Shown: in pieces, positions 7,497 through 17,509 of the stretch | Layout: every line of letters starts with the position of its first letter | Position numbering within the stretch: the stretch's first letter is position 1 | Assembly: GCA_017561935.1 (NCBI GenBank) | Contig: JAFZBE010000056.1 | Location: 1 to 64,000, forward strand | From: Bacteroidales bacterium | GTDB lineage: Bacteria; Bacteroidota; Bacteroidia; Bacteroidales; UBA3663 | DNA: 64,000 nt | Direction: 5' to 3' | Position numbers and translations under genes: made by a program | The notes under the pieces: model-generated | What the model was told of the DNA's origin: nothing | Seen by the model: the letters and a program-made list of their open reading frames with translations, nothing else | Database searches by the model: none

Positions 7497-8917
7497 CAGT
7501 GTCCTTTCCTTCTTAGGGTATCTTTTATATCTGTGAATGCTCTGCGCATATAGACATATCTCGAGTACGGAAGCAACAAAATATTTTCTTCAACCATACC
7601 GCTGAAGATGCTTTCAAGATTGTCCATGCGTTTGGTTACATTGTTAAGCATATCTGTAACAGAGCCAGTTCTAACTTTTGTTCCGCGTTTCAGAGGATAG
7701 GAATAGGAATTTATGGATAGTCCGTCCATGGTCTTCTGTACAACTAGTGATGTCGGGAAGTCAACTATAAGCAATTGATTGTCATCTGTCATCATTCCAT
7801 TTGCATTACTGGAAGTTGGCAGGTGTTCATAGGCTTCCTTACTGATAAGCATCTCTTCATCACCAACGACAAAGATGTAGTTCTTGCCATCTGGACAGAT
7901 TGGATCACCCAGAGGCTTTGTGTATCGTTTTCCCGTGAGTTCTTCTGCAATATCCACATTGTGTCGTTTAACCATGTCTGCAATCGCCTGGGCAACCAGT
8001 TTCGTTACAGAAAGTATTTGTTCGTCCTTATCCCATAGCGTATGGTTGAGGATAAGACAGTCGGACAAGTCAACAGCCTCACGTCCATTCAGATAGGCAG
8101 ACACACGTAGTAGTCCTACAATCTTTTTCCATCGTCGGTCAGATACATAAGGAGGATCTACAAGGTCGCAATTGTTCACATCCACATTATCCTCTTGCTT
8201 CTTTTTCTCTTCAATAAGCAGCTTTCGTATTGAGAAGACAAGTTCGCTTACCTCAATCGGAACCTTCACATTCATCGCTTCTGCCTTTATCTCACGCAGC
8301 TCGTCTGCTGAGAATTGCAGTTCTTCCGGAACTTCACACTCTTCAGGCTGGTCGATAACAAGACTAAGAAAGTTTGTCTTGTTTTCAATCGGTTTTACAA
8401 CATAACGTACGATGAAACGGTCCCATAAAGCTTCGAGACCTTCACCTTCAGCAGGAAGCTCGTTGGATGCAGATATCACAGCTTTCAATGGAAGTTTCAA
8501 GTCTTGCTTGCCATTACGGAAAATCTTCTCATTCAAGACAGTAAGCAGGGAGTTCTGAATGGCAGGACCTGCTTTCCAGATTTCATCAAGGAACACGACA
8601 TCCGCTGTGGGAAGATATCCATCTATGACTCGTTCGTATGTATCACTGTCCTTCAGTTTGCTGATGCTGACAGGACCAAATATCTCGTCCGGTGTAGAAA
8701 ATCGACTCATTAGATATTCGAAGCTCGTGGCATCCTTGAAAGCCATCTTCAGCCTTCTTGCAATCATACTTTTGCCGACACCAGGAAGACCAAGCAGGAA
8801 GATTGACTCCCCGCCCAGTGCAGTCAACAAGGCAAGTGATATTGCTTCATCACGTTCAAATGCCCCTCTGCCCATTGATGCCAGCAGTTGCTTAACTCTT
8901 TCTCTTATATTATTCAT
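7496..8917 (-). CDS. ravA: RavA-like MoxR AAA+ ATPase
   Basis: 473 residues. The N-terminal MoxR module has the P-loop GLPGVGKS near residue 44, the segment SRFSTPDEIFGPVSI, Walker B VVFLDEIWKAG near residue 109, and SASNELP as sensor 1. These match E. coli RavA closely along the first 200 residues. MoxR ATPases act as chaperones that load or mature partner proteins, with the VWA protein as adaptor. The C-terminal half is less conserved and should carry the partner-specific part. It lies 12 bases behind the SNF2 gene and overlaps viaA, so the three are almost certainly one transcript. Confidence 0.9.
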   Translation of the reverse strand: MNNIRERVKQLLASMGRGAFERDEAISLALLTALGGESIFLLGLPGVGKSMIARRLKMAFKDATSFEYLMSRFSTPDEIFGPVSISKLKDSDTYERVIDGYLPTADVVFLDEIWKAGPAIQNSLLTVLNEKIFRNGKQDLKLPLKAVISASNELPAEGEGLEALWDRFIVRYVVKPIENKTNFLSLVIDQPEECEVPEELQFSADELREIKAEAMNVKVPIEVSELVFSIRKLLIEEKKKQEDNVDVNNCDLVDPPYVSDRRWKKIVGLLRVSAYLNGREAVDLSDCLILNHTLWDKDEQILSVTKLVAQAIADMVKRHNVDIAEELTGKRYTKPLGDPICPDGKNYIFVVGDEEMLISKEAYEHLPTSSNANGMMTDDNQLLIVDFPTSLVVQKTMDGLSINSYSYPLKRGTKVRTGSVTDMLNNVTKRMDNLESIFSGMVEENILLLPYSRYVYMRRAFTDIKDTLRRKGH

Positions 8918-8929
8918 ATAGTTTTATGA

Positions 8930-11900
8930 TTAGAAAGTTGATACCATATCCATTACATCCTCATACGTCAGTTTATAGCTGTCGCCTGTGCCTTCGAGAA
9001 TTTCATCTGTCAGAGCCTGCTTTGTCTCATGAAGTTGAAGGATTTTCTCCTCTATGGTCTGCGCACTGATGAGACGGATGACTGAAACGACACGTTGCTG
9101 TCCGATACGGTGAGCTCTGTCCATAGCTTGATTCTCAATCGCTGGGTTCCACCAAGGATCAAGCAGGATTACATAGTTGGCAGCGGTAAGGTTTATGCCT
9201 ACGCCACCTGCTTTCAGACTTGACAGGAACAATTTCCTGCCTCCTTCTTGGAAATCCTTTACCATCTCCTGCCGTTTCTCCAGAGGAGTCTGTCCGTCCA
9301 GATAGTAGTAATTGATATTACGATTTGCAAGTTCTGTCCTTACCATGGCAAGAAGACTAGTAAACTGGCTGAATACAATCACGTTATTCTGTGGATTTGA
9401 TAGAACGTTGGTCAGAATGTCAAAAAGCGCCATTATCTTGGTGGATGGCTCTTTCCATCGATCGAATACAAGCCGCATTGAGCATGCTGCCATACGAAGC
9501 TTCATCAGTTCTGTAAAGAAATTTAGATCAAGTGTCTTTGCCTCTTCGCGTTCTTCCTTTGTCTTGTATTTCTTGAACTTTATCTCAGCTAATCGACGCA
9601 TCTCCTCGTAAACCTTCTGCTCGTTATCTGATAGTTCCACCATGTGTGTAGTGACGATTTTCTCTGGCAACTCTAGCAACACGTCTTCTTTTGTTCTACG
9701 GAGAATAAACGGCTGTGTCATTTCCTTCAGTAACATTCGATGTTCATAGTCTAGGTCTGGAAGTATGAACGAATCCCTGAAGGCTGGCCATGTACCGAGA
9801 AGTCCCGGGTTGATGAATTGGAACAGATTCCACAATTCTCCAAGATGGTTCTGTAGAGGTGTTCCCGTTAGGATGATACGACTCGCTGCGTTCAAGTCCA
9901 TTGCTGCATGCGATACGAGTGTGTCACGGTTCTTTATCTGATGCGCCTCGTCAAGACATGCCACGTTCCAGTTCTTTGATTGCAGTAGCTGTGACTCCGT
10001 TCCCAGTACACCATAGGTACAGAGAATTACGTCCATCGGTCCTGCGCCTTTCACTACACCTTGTCTCTTGCTTGAGTTGTTCAGGATTACCGGATTAAGT
10101 TGTGGTGCAAAGCGAGCTATTTCTTGTGCCCAGTTTGGAACGACGGACTTGGGCGCGACGACCAGTGAAGGTCCTTTGGATGCCTTGTGAAGCATGAAGG
10201 CAATAGCCTGTATGGTCTTGCCCAACCCCATGTCATCCGCAAGGCAAGCGCCTGCTCCCCATTCATCGAGACGGCACATCCACCGGAAACCTTCTTTCTG
10301 ATAGTCGCGAAGTTCTGCTGTCAGCCCCTCAGGTATTTTTGCCTCAGTTTCGAATGCCATCTTTGTTTTCTCAAGAAACTCGCTATAGCCATCGTCTGCA
10401 TTAGTGTTGAGCCCTTCAATCATTGAAGCCAGAGCTCCAACCTGATATTTAGGTACGTGCTTGAATTTACTGCCACCAGCAATGCCAATGGCCTCCATCG
10501 CCTCAATGTGCTTCTTTAGAGTCTCGCTCATGCGTACATATTCATCATCGCTAAGACGTACAAAACCTTCCATTTCGCTACTGGAGCACGCTTGAACCAA
10601 TTCGGCAAGACTAAGTTTCTTGCCACCAACTGTTACCTCACCTTCAACGGCGAACCACTCGGTGTTTGTCTGGATTGTTATACCGACATCGGTGCTTTTT
10701 ATATCGCCTCGGAACTTCAGACGAACACCATCCGGCCACTCAATAAAGAATTTATCCTGATTGTCATAGATGTATGCCATAAGTTTGAGCAAACCTTCTG
10801 CCGAACCTATGGTGTATTCCGTATAGCTTCTTGCTTCTGCTTTTGATTCCTCTAGCAGGAAAGAATCAAGCTCTTTTTTGTTCTCGTATTCCAAGGAGAG
10901 ATCACGGTTTACACAATGTGTAATACCTTCAACCTCATCATAGACGATGTCATCACCCTCAGCAGGAACGAAGCGTGCAGTACCGTCCTCCATGGCGGTT
11001 GCCTGAATGTTTACCTGATACTCATTTTTGTCTGGACTTACTTGAACAGCAAGTACACCATGGCTCAGTACGGCTGGCTGTAGCATAGACTCCATTATAT
11101 TCTGCTTGACGTCAATGATGCCATTGAGACTGTCTATGGCTCGCTTGAGGCTCGTCGCCGCCGATGAAGGGAAATGCTGCATTGAAAGAAATCGCCTGAC
11201 GATATCTTTCTGCAAAGGGTTTACTGAAACCAGAGCGTAATGTCCCGTTTCTATTTCCCGTACGGTATGGCGTTTCACATTGCCTTTGTTGTCGAGTTTG
11301 ACATTTGAACTGATGTCAATCAGAAAACCCTGACCAATGAATTCCAGATAAGGTTTTTCTTCCTCTATCTCTGCAATAAAGTAATGACCATCATAAGAGT
11401 TGCCCCAAAGCAAGCGGTCTGTACCTGCAAGGTGCGGGACCAGAATGTCAATGTCATCTTGATCATCTGTTTTCTTTGAGAACTCCATGGCTATGGCATT
11501 GTCACGGCTGTCCATGCTGTCATAACCTGTAGAAGCCATCAAGGATTGAGACAGAAGCCTGCCATCTTTCCACGAACCATCTTCCTGACGTATCTGTTCC
11601 ACGATGGACATCATCTGCTTTCCCCTTATATAATACACGACTCGTTTTTCCTCTTTCTTTTTGTTTTGCAGTGTATCTGTCAGACCAGACAGCATAACTT
11701 CCCATGGCGCTTTTTTCCTGAGTGTGCTGAGTGCGGACTGCCCACCGAAGGTATTGCGAAGTTTCTCCTTCGCGTCGGGTCCTATAGGAATATACGGGGA
11801 CATCTCATGCTGCATGATGGCCGATGTGTGCAGGATTGGTGCTTCCTCGTCTCTTTCTATATCAAAGAAATTGCAAAGCATATATTTCCAGGAATGATAC

Positions 11901-12934
11901 AATGGCGTGTCAAACCGGGTAATAACTGAGTTTATCATCGATAATATGCTTGTCTTTGACTCTGTGACGTCAATATCAATGAGTTCCAGAACAAGTCGTA
12001 TAAATACATTGCCGTCATTGCAACGAATACGGGAAGAGGCCCTGAACTGATTATAGTCATAGAGTGCTTGCTGATTAGTTCTATGCTTATGATACAGACG
12101 GCACAGTAATATACCATAGAAATAATTGAATATATGATGATTGAATACCGTTGCCTTTTTATCTTCCATCTTCAATGCACTTTTGAACAAATCGAGAGCA
12201 TCATCAAGATTTCCGATATACATGGCACATATAGCCTCTATTGCTCGGGTCCAAATTGATGACGTTTCTGTAATCTTCGGTTTTTCACCGGTAAGGAAGA
12301 AACGATAGCCATCTATCTCATCAAACAATAATCTCTTGTCGTGTTGTCTTTCTGGTATAATATTTTTCAAGAAGGTAAGCGTGTCTTCTGTCAGTGTGTC
12401 ATCAGAGAAACTCTTCCATAAAGTCTCATGAACCATTCCTGACACCTCATTCTCGTTTAGAAGACTGATATATCTGCCATCGTTCATCAGTTGCTCCTTA
12501 ATGTAAGGGAAAAGATTGAACTGCTTATATCCAAGACCACTGTATGGACGGCGCAGTCCAGCTACCGCTTGAAAATCATCCTTCACTATGAGTTGTGCTA
12601 TCTTGTATAGGTATTCTGACGCACTTGTCTTGCTGTAGGGATACACTTTCGAGAATGTTGAAGCCATCGGAGCATAATGTCTATGAAGGCAGACAAGAGC
12701 TTTCAAATGCACATCCTGTTTGACATAACACCGGCTTTCTATATATCCGAGGCTCCTCAAAGTATCAATTTCCTCGTCGTATTTCTTTAGCGTAAGGTTG
12801 AATCGCCCACGATAGGCTGTCGCTGCCTTGTCATTTGAATGTAGTTCTCCGTAATATGCCATAAAGGCTAGCAGACGGAACTGATTCGTTGTAAGGTCTG
12901 GGAAGAGTTCGAGATATGGATCTTGCTTTTTCAA
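8930..12934 (-). CDS. SNF2-family helicase, 1334 residues
   Basis: The last 450 residues are a complete SWI2/SNF2 motor: DDMGLGKT near residue 900, DEAH near 995, LTGTPLQN just after, and the C-terminal lobe with FSQF, DGQT and RAHRIGQ near 1275. SNF2 enzymes translocate on double-stranded DNA and remodel bound proteins. The first 880 residues are mostly unassigned. They begin with a helical region resembling a small winged-helix fold and later contain beta-rich parts. It leads the operon SNF2-ravA-viaA. Control probably comes from the promoter at 13059-13066, which shares an operator with the divergent WG gene. Its pairing with RavA-ViaA suggests that the chaperone pair acts on it or on its complex. 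Confidence 0.9.
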   Translation of the reverse strand: MKKQDPYLELFPDLTTNQFRLLAFMAYYGELHSNDKAATAYRGRFNLTLKKYDEEIDTLRSLGYIESRCYVKQDVHLKALVCLHRHYAPMASTFSKVYPYSKTSASEYLYKIAQLIVKDDFQAVAGLRRPYSGLGYKQFNLFPYIKEQLMNDGRYISLLNENEVSGMVHETLWKSFSDDTLTEDTLTFLKNIIPERQHDKRLLFDEIDGYRFFLTGEKPKITETSSIWTRAIEAICAMYIGNLDDALDLFKSALKMEDKKATVFNHHIFNYFYGILLCRLYHKHRTNQQALYDYNQFRASSRIRCNDGNVFIRLVLELIDIDVTESKTSILSMINSVITRFDTPLYHSWKYMLCNFFDIERDEEAPILHTSAIMQHEMSPYIPIGPDAKEKLRNTFGGQSALSTLRKKAPWEVMLSGLTDTLQNKKKEEKRVVYYIRGKQMMSIVEQIRQEDGSWKDGRLLSQSLMASTGYDSMDSRDNAIAMEFSKKTDDQDDIDILVPHLAGTDRLLWGNSYDGHYFIAEIEEEKPYLEFIGQGFLIDISSNVKLDNKGNVKRHTVREIETGHYALVSVNPLQKDIVRRFLSMQHFPSSAATSLKRAIDSLNGIIDVKQNIMESMLQPAVLSHGVLAVQVSPDKNEYQVNIQATAMEDGTARFVPAEGDDIVYDEVEGITHCVNRDLSLEYENKKELDSFLLEESKAEARSYTEYTIGSAEGLLKLMAYIYDNQDKFFIEWPDGVRLKFRGDIKSTDVGITIQTNTEWFAVEGEVTVGGKKLSLAELVQACSSSEMEGFVRLSDDEYVRMSETLKKHIEAMEAIGIAGGSKFKHVPKYQVGALASMIEGLNTNADDGYSEFLEKTKMAFETEAKIPEGLTAELRDYQKEGFRWMCRLDEWGAGACLADDMGLGKTIQAIAFMLHKASKGPSLVVAPKSVVPNWAQEIARFAPQLNPVILNNSSKRQGVVKGAGPMDVILCTYGVLGTESQLLQSKNWNVACLDEAHQIKNRDTLVSHAAMDLNAASRIILTGTPLQNHLGELWNLFQFINPGLLGTWPAFRDSFILPDLDYEHRMLLKEMTQPFILRRTKEDVLLELPEKIVTTHMVELSDNEQKVYEEMRRLAEIKFKKYKTKEEREEAKTLDLNFFTELMKLRMAACSMRLVFDRWKEPSTKIMALFDILTNVLSNPQNNVIVFSQFTSLLAMVRTELANRNINYYYLDGQTPLEKRQEMVKDFQEGGRKLFLSSLKAGGVGINLTAANYVILLDPWWNPAIENQAMDRAHRIGQQRVVSVIRLISAQTIEEKILQLHETKQALTDEILEGTGDSYKLTYEDVMDMVSTF

Positions 12935-12983
12935 TGTAAATGGAATTTATTGTTTAACGGGAGCTTATAATTTGAGTCGGTGG

Positions 12984-12991
12984 CAAAATTA
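12984..12991 (-). promoter_or_regulatory. Possible second promoter for the SNF2 operon
   Basis: Read on the minus strand this is TAATTTTG, a full match to TAnnTTTG, about 50 bases before the SNF2 start. It has no operator at the 29-base spacing and no clear -33 box. It may be a basal promoter beside the regulated one at 13059-13066. Confidence 0.45.
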
Positions 12992-13058
12992 TAGTTGTTC
13001 CATGCCATTCATGGGCATACCTTTTTGCTTTTACCGTGGTTGATGAGTTTTTATGATG

Positions 13059-13105
13059 CAAAGGAACACAAATCCATTCAGAATCCGAATTCCTATATAC
13101 GTATA
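13059..13105 (-). promoter_or_regulatory. TATACGTATA operator plus -7 box for the SNF2 operon
   Basis: On the minus strand the palindrome TATACGTATA (13105-13096) is followed by exactly 29 bases and then TTCCTTTG (13066-13059), one mismatch from TAnnTTTG. The same palindrome with the same 29-base gap occurs before the genes at 13318 and 23149. No -33 TTTG is in place. An activator bound upstream of the polymerase is the simplest reading. Confidence 0.6.
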
Positions 13106-13245
13106 TCAATGTTTTATCGGCTTCTTCTGATCCAAGATGACAGTATATTCACCTTCTTTTATCCACTAATTTTATTTCATATACATAGAAATAAAAGTGC
13201 AGTCCATCCTCGATAATAGCCGGTGTTTGTTAGTCTTCATTTAGT

Positions 13246-13292
13246 TATACGTATATCCTAGTAACATATCTCATATATAAGCTTTATCTTTG
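13246..13292 (+). promoter_or_regulatory. TATACGTATA operator plus -7 box for the WG-repeat gene
   Basis: The palindrome TATACGTATA (13246-13255), 29 bases, then TATCTTTG (13285-13292), followed 25 bases later by the ATG at 13318. There is no -33 TTTG. The rest of the 383-base divergent region between the SNF2 and WG genes holds no convincing gene. Confidence 0.75.
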
Positions 13293-13317
13293 CGGCACCA
13301 ATTCAGATTGATGAATT

Positions 13318-15345
13318 ATGAACAAACTTGATTTCAGCAACAGAGAATTATTAGACAAGTACTACAAGGAGAAGTTCTTGTACGACCTCAGCAACTATTT
13401 TGTTGTGAACGGTTGGAAGGAACTGGATTACAGTAGGAAATATTATAAGGTGTCAGAAGATACTTTTGTCTTGAATCTGCACACTCGAGGACAATATACC
13501 TTTGATGGTGATCCTGCTATCTACCTGGGCTGTGGCCCTTGGTGGAATACGCAGCAGAACTTTGAGTTCAGTGGTATCTTTGCCTTTCTGTATCTTGCCA
13601 CAAAATGCATACGCAAGCACGAAGGAGGTGAGAAAGCATTTCTTTTCTGCCAGCAGTATTGCTTCCCAATCTTTGGAGACGAACAGACAAAGGAAGACTT
13701 TGACGTTGTCGCAACGTTAAAGGAGGCAATGATTGCTCCATGTCGGGCTGAATCAGAAAACTATGTGGATATGCTGCACATGGTAATACCATACTTGCAG
13801 GAACAGGTACAAGGGTTTCTGGAGCACTGCTGTCCGGATGTTCAAAATGAACTTGACGAGCGTCTGTCGGACTTCATAGACTGGGTGGTCAACACAAGGG
13901 ATGAGATGGTTTCATTCTATGGCATGCCATTCAGAAAAGAATATATGCCAGAAGACTGCCCTTATCCCGTAAAATACTTCCAGTTAAAGTCTTGGAAATG
14001 GTTCTCAACCCGCTATAAAGTGTACTCGTACAATGATATTCCAAAACTTAAGTTAGAAAGATGGCCTTTTACATTCAGCGATATCACCAAATTTGACGGA
14101 CCTATTGTGCCTCACTTCGATGACCTGGAATTTATGAGAGAGCAGGAAAGGAAAATGAAAGACTCTGCCCGTGAGGATGATTTCTTCTCACCAAGTGAGT
14201 TTTCCAAGGAAGAGGAGAACGAGAATATGCTTTATAACATTCTCATAAACGTTCAATGGGATGATGAACCATATACCCGGAAAGGTAAGTCAGGGCTGAA
14301 GGATTGCTGGGGACGTATCATTGTGCCCGCAGAGTTTGAAGCTTGCGAAGGGATTCATCAGGGCCGTTATATCCACCACGACAAGATATGTGTTATGGCG
14401 AAAAAGGATGGAAAATGGGCACTGCTGAAAAGGAAGAACTATCGTGAACTGATGACATATTATCGGTTTGATGAGATAAACCTGATATTCCAGGGGTTCT
14501 TTGCGGTCAGATGTAATGATAAGTATGGTCTATACAATCAATACGGTCGCGAAATCATTCCTGCAAGGATGGATGATATATATCGTCCGACTGTATGTGA
14601 GCATCACATCATGTACAAAGACAGTGGTAAGTATGGCATCCTCTACCATAATGGCACAAAGACTCAGGTGTTGGCAGATGATGTTGACTTGGACAGTGGA
14701 TATAGCCTGTCAGTGAAAGTCAATGGCAAATGGGGATATTATGCAGCTGATGGTGGTTTTACGACCAAGCGTGAGAATGCATACCTTTTGCGCAATGGAT
14801 TTGACCTCAACAGCATGGTAAAACACAAGTTCGGTTTTCCTATGGACTTTGATCCTGAACATCCTAATTTGGATGGATATATGACATTGGAAGAACTTAG
14901 AGACCACATGACAAAGAAGTTCTGGCGGTTCTCGGAGCGTGTGGACTTTCGTGATAGTTGTTTACAAGGCAAAGCAAAAGTCGAGATGGGCCTTGATAAG
15001 AAGGTTTTGTTCTACACAATACTTCCTGACGGACCAACATTCTGTGTTGACATGGAGCGACCTTATCTTCTCAAACTCCATGATGACCGTTATCATGACA
15101 TGGTCCAGTCTTGGGACGGGTATGAGCAGGAAAAAGAGATGCTAAAGCAATGGCTTAACGAACCTAACGGGAAGACAGGTGTCAGAAACTGGGCAGAATG
15201 TATCTATGAGAGAAACCTCATCCCTCGAAATGAAGGGAAGCCACTTGTCGTGAGCTATGCCTATCGTAAGACTATTGACATCAGTACCCTGCCAGATTCC
15301 AACTTTGAACATTACAAATTCCCCGAAATAGAGTTCAAATCATAA
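13318..15345 (+). CDS. Large WG-repeat protein
   Basis: 675 residues. The N-terminal 310 residues are unassigned, rich in aromatic residues and acidic. Residues about 330-490 contain at least four WG-type repeats, recognisable as KDGKWALLKR, NDKYGLYNQYGREIIPA, SGKYGILYHNG and NGKWGYYAADG. WG repeats form beta-propeller-like surfaces used in protein binding and are common in Bacteroidetes. The C-terminal 180 residues are unassigned. There is no signal peptide, so it is cytoplasmic. It diverges from the SNF2-ravA-viaA operon and shares its operator, which makes it a candidate partner or client of that complex. A shorter WG protein lies at 31976. Confidence 0.8.
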   Translation: MNKLDFSNRELLDKYYKEKFLYDLSNYFVVNGWKELDYSRKYYKVSEDTFVLNLHTRGQYTFDGDPAIYLGCGPWWNTQQNFEFSGIFAFLYLATKCIRKHEGGEKAFLFCQQYCFPIFGDEQTKEDFDVVATLKEAMIAPCRAESENYVDMLHMVIPYLQEQVQGFLEHCCPDVQNELDERLSDFIDWVVNTRDEMVSFYGMPFRKEYMPEDCPYPVKYFQLKSWKWFSTRYKVYSYNDIPKLKLERWPFTFSDITKFDGPIVPHFDDLEFMREQERKMKDSAREDDFFSPSEFSKEEENENMLYNILINVQWDDEPYTRKGKSGLKDCWGRIIVPAEFEACEGIHQGRYIHHDKICVMAKKDGKWALLKRKNYRELMTYYRFDEINLIFQGFFAVRCNDKYGLYNQYGREIIPARMDDIYRPTVCEHHIMYKDSGKYGILYHNGTKTQVLADDVDLDSGYSLSVKVNGKWGYYAADGGFTTKRENAYLLRNGFDLNSMVKHKFGFPMDFDPEHPNLDGYMTLEELRDHMTKKFWRFSERVDFRDSCLQGKAKVEMGLDKKVLFYTILPDGPTFCVDMERPYLLKLHDDRYHDMVQSWDGYEQEKEMLKQWLNEPNGKTGVRNWAECIYERNLIPRNEGKPLVVSYAYRKTIDISTLPDSNFEHYKFPEIEFKS

Positions 15346-15404
15346 GAAAATCATTAAATAGCAAAGAAAACCCGGTTACGCAGAAAGACTGCACAGTCGC
15401 ATGC

Positions 15405-15537
15405 TATCTTTGCGGCGCCAAAACAAACCGTCGATGTGGGTGTATATGGAGCACTCCACAAAATCTTCTCCAAAACAAATCGAGGTTTAATACCTGCATC
15501 GTCCATATAGGTGCATACAAACAATTTACTATTTCGC
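15405..15537 (+). promoter_or_regulatory. Promoter and long leader of the gene at 15538
   Basis: TATCTTTG (15405-15412) is followed by an unusually long leader of about 120 bases. It contains an inverted pair TATATGGA (15443-15450)/TCCATATA (15502-15509) and a small hairpin GGTTTAATACC (15484-15494). No TATACGTATA site is present. The leader differs from the three-copy leader element. Confidence 0.6.
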
Positions 15538-16953
15538 ATGGAAAAGAAACCTTACGACTACAACGAGTGGCTAAGCACTCATGCCAAGAGCAAGACCATG
15601 ATGGAGAAGCTGGAGCGCAGTCTCATCCCCTTTGACTTGTTTGCTGCTATCGGGTTGAAGAACGACAGGCAGGAACATGACGGTTATGTGACCATCGATG
15701 ACAACACTTACCGTTATCACATCAAGTATGACTACCAGTGCATGGGCCATGACGTCTATGATGCCGTCATCGAGGCTACGGGCATCCACAACAAGTGGCA
15801 CAATATCCTGACAGGCTACAACAAGTTCAAGGTGGTTATGGATCATCAGAGCATCAAGACCATCTATTCCGACCATGAGGATTACTTCCAAAAAGTCATT
15901 GAGATGTTCGAGAATGATGATTGGGGAGCACTGTACCAAAACCGATGTGCCTACATCAACAACCTTCTCGCGCGATATATATTATTACGTCTGCTAGAGG
16001 AGCACCGTCCGGAACTTCAGTTGCTGACAACCATCAATACACCAGAAGACGGAAAAGTCTTTGTCATGGCGGCTTCAGCTAACCGAACAGAGATGATTAT
16101 GTATGCCTTCAGCAAGCGCGAGGCAATGGAGATGGCGCAGCAGTTCGACGGAATAAGCAAGAATCTGACCGTCGTGTATTTCTTCAACCAGGACTTCGAG
16201 CGTGATGGCAACATCCGCGGTTATGACTCAGGTTGTACCCAAGTCGTTTCTGCCCGTTCCTTCTATATGGAACTGACGGCAGACTCTATCGAGCGTAGAC
16301 TTATTGAACGTAGAATGCTTCTGCTTGTCAGTCTCCTCTATAATGAACATCTTGAGTGGCATTTCGACCGTATCGAGCGCGTCATTGCAGACCCTCCTTT
16401 CTATGGCAAGCACATGGCTGAGCAGAAAAAGAAACTGAAGGCGATTAAGAACAACGCTTCGAAAGCCAAGAAGAAACTGGAGAACCAGGGACAGCCATGG
16501 TGGGAGAAGATTACACGCACGCTGCTTGAGGATGCCTTGAATGTGCTCAGCGATGAGCCAAAGACACATTCCGACATCTTCCACTTCCTTTGTGCCGCCA
16601 ACATGGTGAATGCGTATGTGAACCAATGCAAGCAGAAGGGAAGGTTCAGCGAGCGACAGGTGCAGCGCATGTATCAAGCAAAGAGTCAGATATTCAAGTG
16701 CATTGTAAAACTCGTGGAGGAACAGAACCCGAACGTGCAGATTTCGGTCAGCACTCTCCCTGCCATCCTCGTCAACATGACCATAGAGAAGCGCAAGTTT
16801 CAGATTAGCTTCCGCGGAATGAACAACCATGTGCTTGAATTGCTTTACAATGGTGGTGTTGACCGCCATGGTAGCTTTGAGGGGCATTACCTGCAACCCA
16901 TTGCAACCGCACTCTATCAGTATTCGTATATGCTTAGATGGAAGGGACTTTAA
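15538..16953 (+). CDS. Hypothetical protein, 471 residues
   Basis: I do not recognise the family. The ATG at 15538 is preferred over an in-frame GTG at 15511 because it gives a more typical start. The protein is soluble and mostly helical, with a Lys-rich, probably coiled segment near residues 300-325 (KKKLKAIKNNASKAKKKLE) just before a conserved-looking QPWWEKI. There are no nucleotide-binding or catalytic motifs that I can name. It is transcribed by its own promoter with a long leader, and lies in line with the WG gene and the following small gene. Confidence 0.7.
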   Translation: MEKKPYDYNEWLSTHAKSKTMMEKLERSLIPFDLFAAIGLKNDRQEHDGYVTIDDNTYRYHIKYDYQCMGHDVYDAVIEATGIHNKWHNILTGYNKFKVVMDHQSIKTIYSDHEDYFQKVIEMFENDDWGALYQNRCAYINNLLARYILLRLLEEHRPELQLLTTINTPEDGKVFVMAASANRTEMIMYAFSKREAMEMAQQFDGISKNLTVVYFFNQDFERDGNIRGYDSGCTQVVSARSFYMELTADSIERRLIERRMLLLVSLLYNEHLEWHFDRIERVIADPPFYGKHMAEQKKKLKAIKNNASKAKKKLENQGQPWWEKITRTLLEDALNVLSDEPKTHSDIFHFLCAANMVNAYVNQCKQKGRFSERQVQRMYQAKSQIFKCIVKLVEEQNPNVQISVSTLPAILVNMTIEKRKFQISFRGMNNHVLELLYNGGVDRHGSFEGHYLQPIATALYQYSYMLRWKGL

Positions 16954-17031
16954 TCATGAGTGTTTAACAATAAAAGAAACAGTTGTGAACCCGAAATGGA
17001 TAGCAGATTCCTTTATGAAGCAAGAATGGTG

Positions 17032-17039
17032 TAATTTTG
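17032..17039 (+). promoter_or_regulatory. -7 box touching a start codon
   Basis: TAATTTTG ends four bases before the ATG at 17044. Transcription would begin at or next to this ATG or the ATG at 17047, which would make the mRNA leaderless. No -33 box is evident, so the call is tentative. Confidence 0.35.
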
Positions 17040-17043
17040 CGAT

Positions 17044-17484
17044 ATGATGAAAATAAACACCCACAAAGATCAATTTGCAAATAACGTTCATCGTTTATAT
17101 GATAAGTATAGCACTAATAAGTGTAATGTGCACCTAATGGAAATGTTCGGTAACTGTGAATTCAATCCTGAAGAGGATAGACACAAGGTTGAAATATGGC
17201 TGCAAGAGAACGGTTGGATAAAACACCATCTCAATTTCAGAGGAACCTGTTGGATTAAAGAGAACTTCCAGTTTATTGTTGACTATGGAGGAATAGCAAT
17301 TAGGACAACAGACGACATCGTCCATGAGACCCGAGTTAGGACAAAGGAGCAGTTGCAAGACATTCTTGCTCCTTACCACTTGCCAGCATGGCTTATAGAA
17401 GAATTCACAATAAAACTGAAGCCAATAATCAAGAAAACAGAGAAAGAGGACACGCTTCCCTATGTATTACAAACCGAAATGTGA
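17044..17484 (+). CDS. Hypothetical protein, 146 residues
   Basis: A small soluble protein of unknown family with a mixed helix and strand pattern, including the strand-like run FQFIVDYGGIAIRT in the middle and a basic C-terminus. Two ATG codons (17044 and 17047) are adjacent. It precedes the ADP-ribosylglycohydrolase by 25 bases and could be the first gene of that series (17044-22966), whose members are closely spaced on the plus strand. Confidence 0.6.
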   Translation: MMKINTHKDQFANNVHRLYDKYSTNKCNVHLMEMFGNCEFNPEEDRHKVEIWLQENGWIKHHLNFRGTCWIKENFQFIVDYGGIAIRTTDDIVHETRVRTKEQLQDILAPYHLPAWLIEEFTIKLKPIIKKTEKEDTLPYVLQTEM

Positions 17485-17509
17485 AATGATTATCATTATC
17501 TAGAAGAAA

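Noticed and set aside
12995..13216. Small open frame in the divergent SNF2/WG promoter region
   Set aside because: It runs across the operator and -7 box on the other strand and has a low-complexity, aromatic composition without a family.
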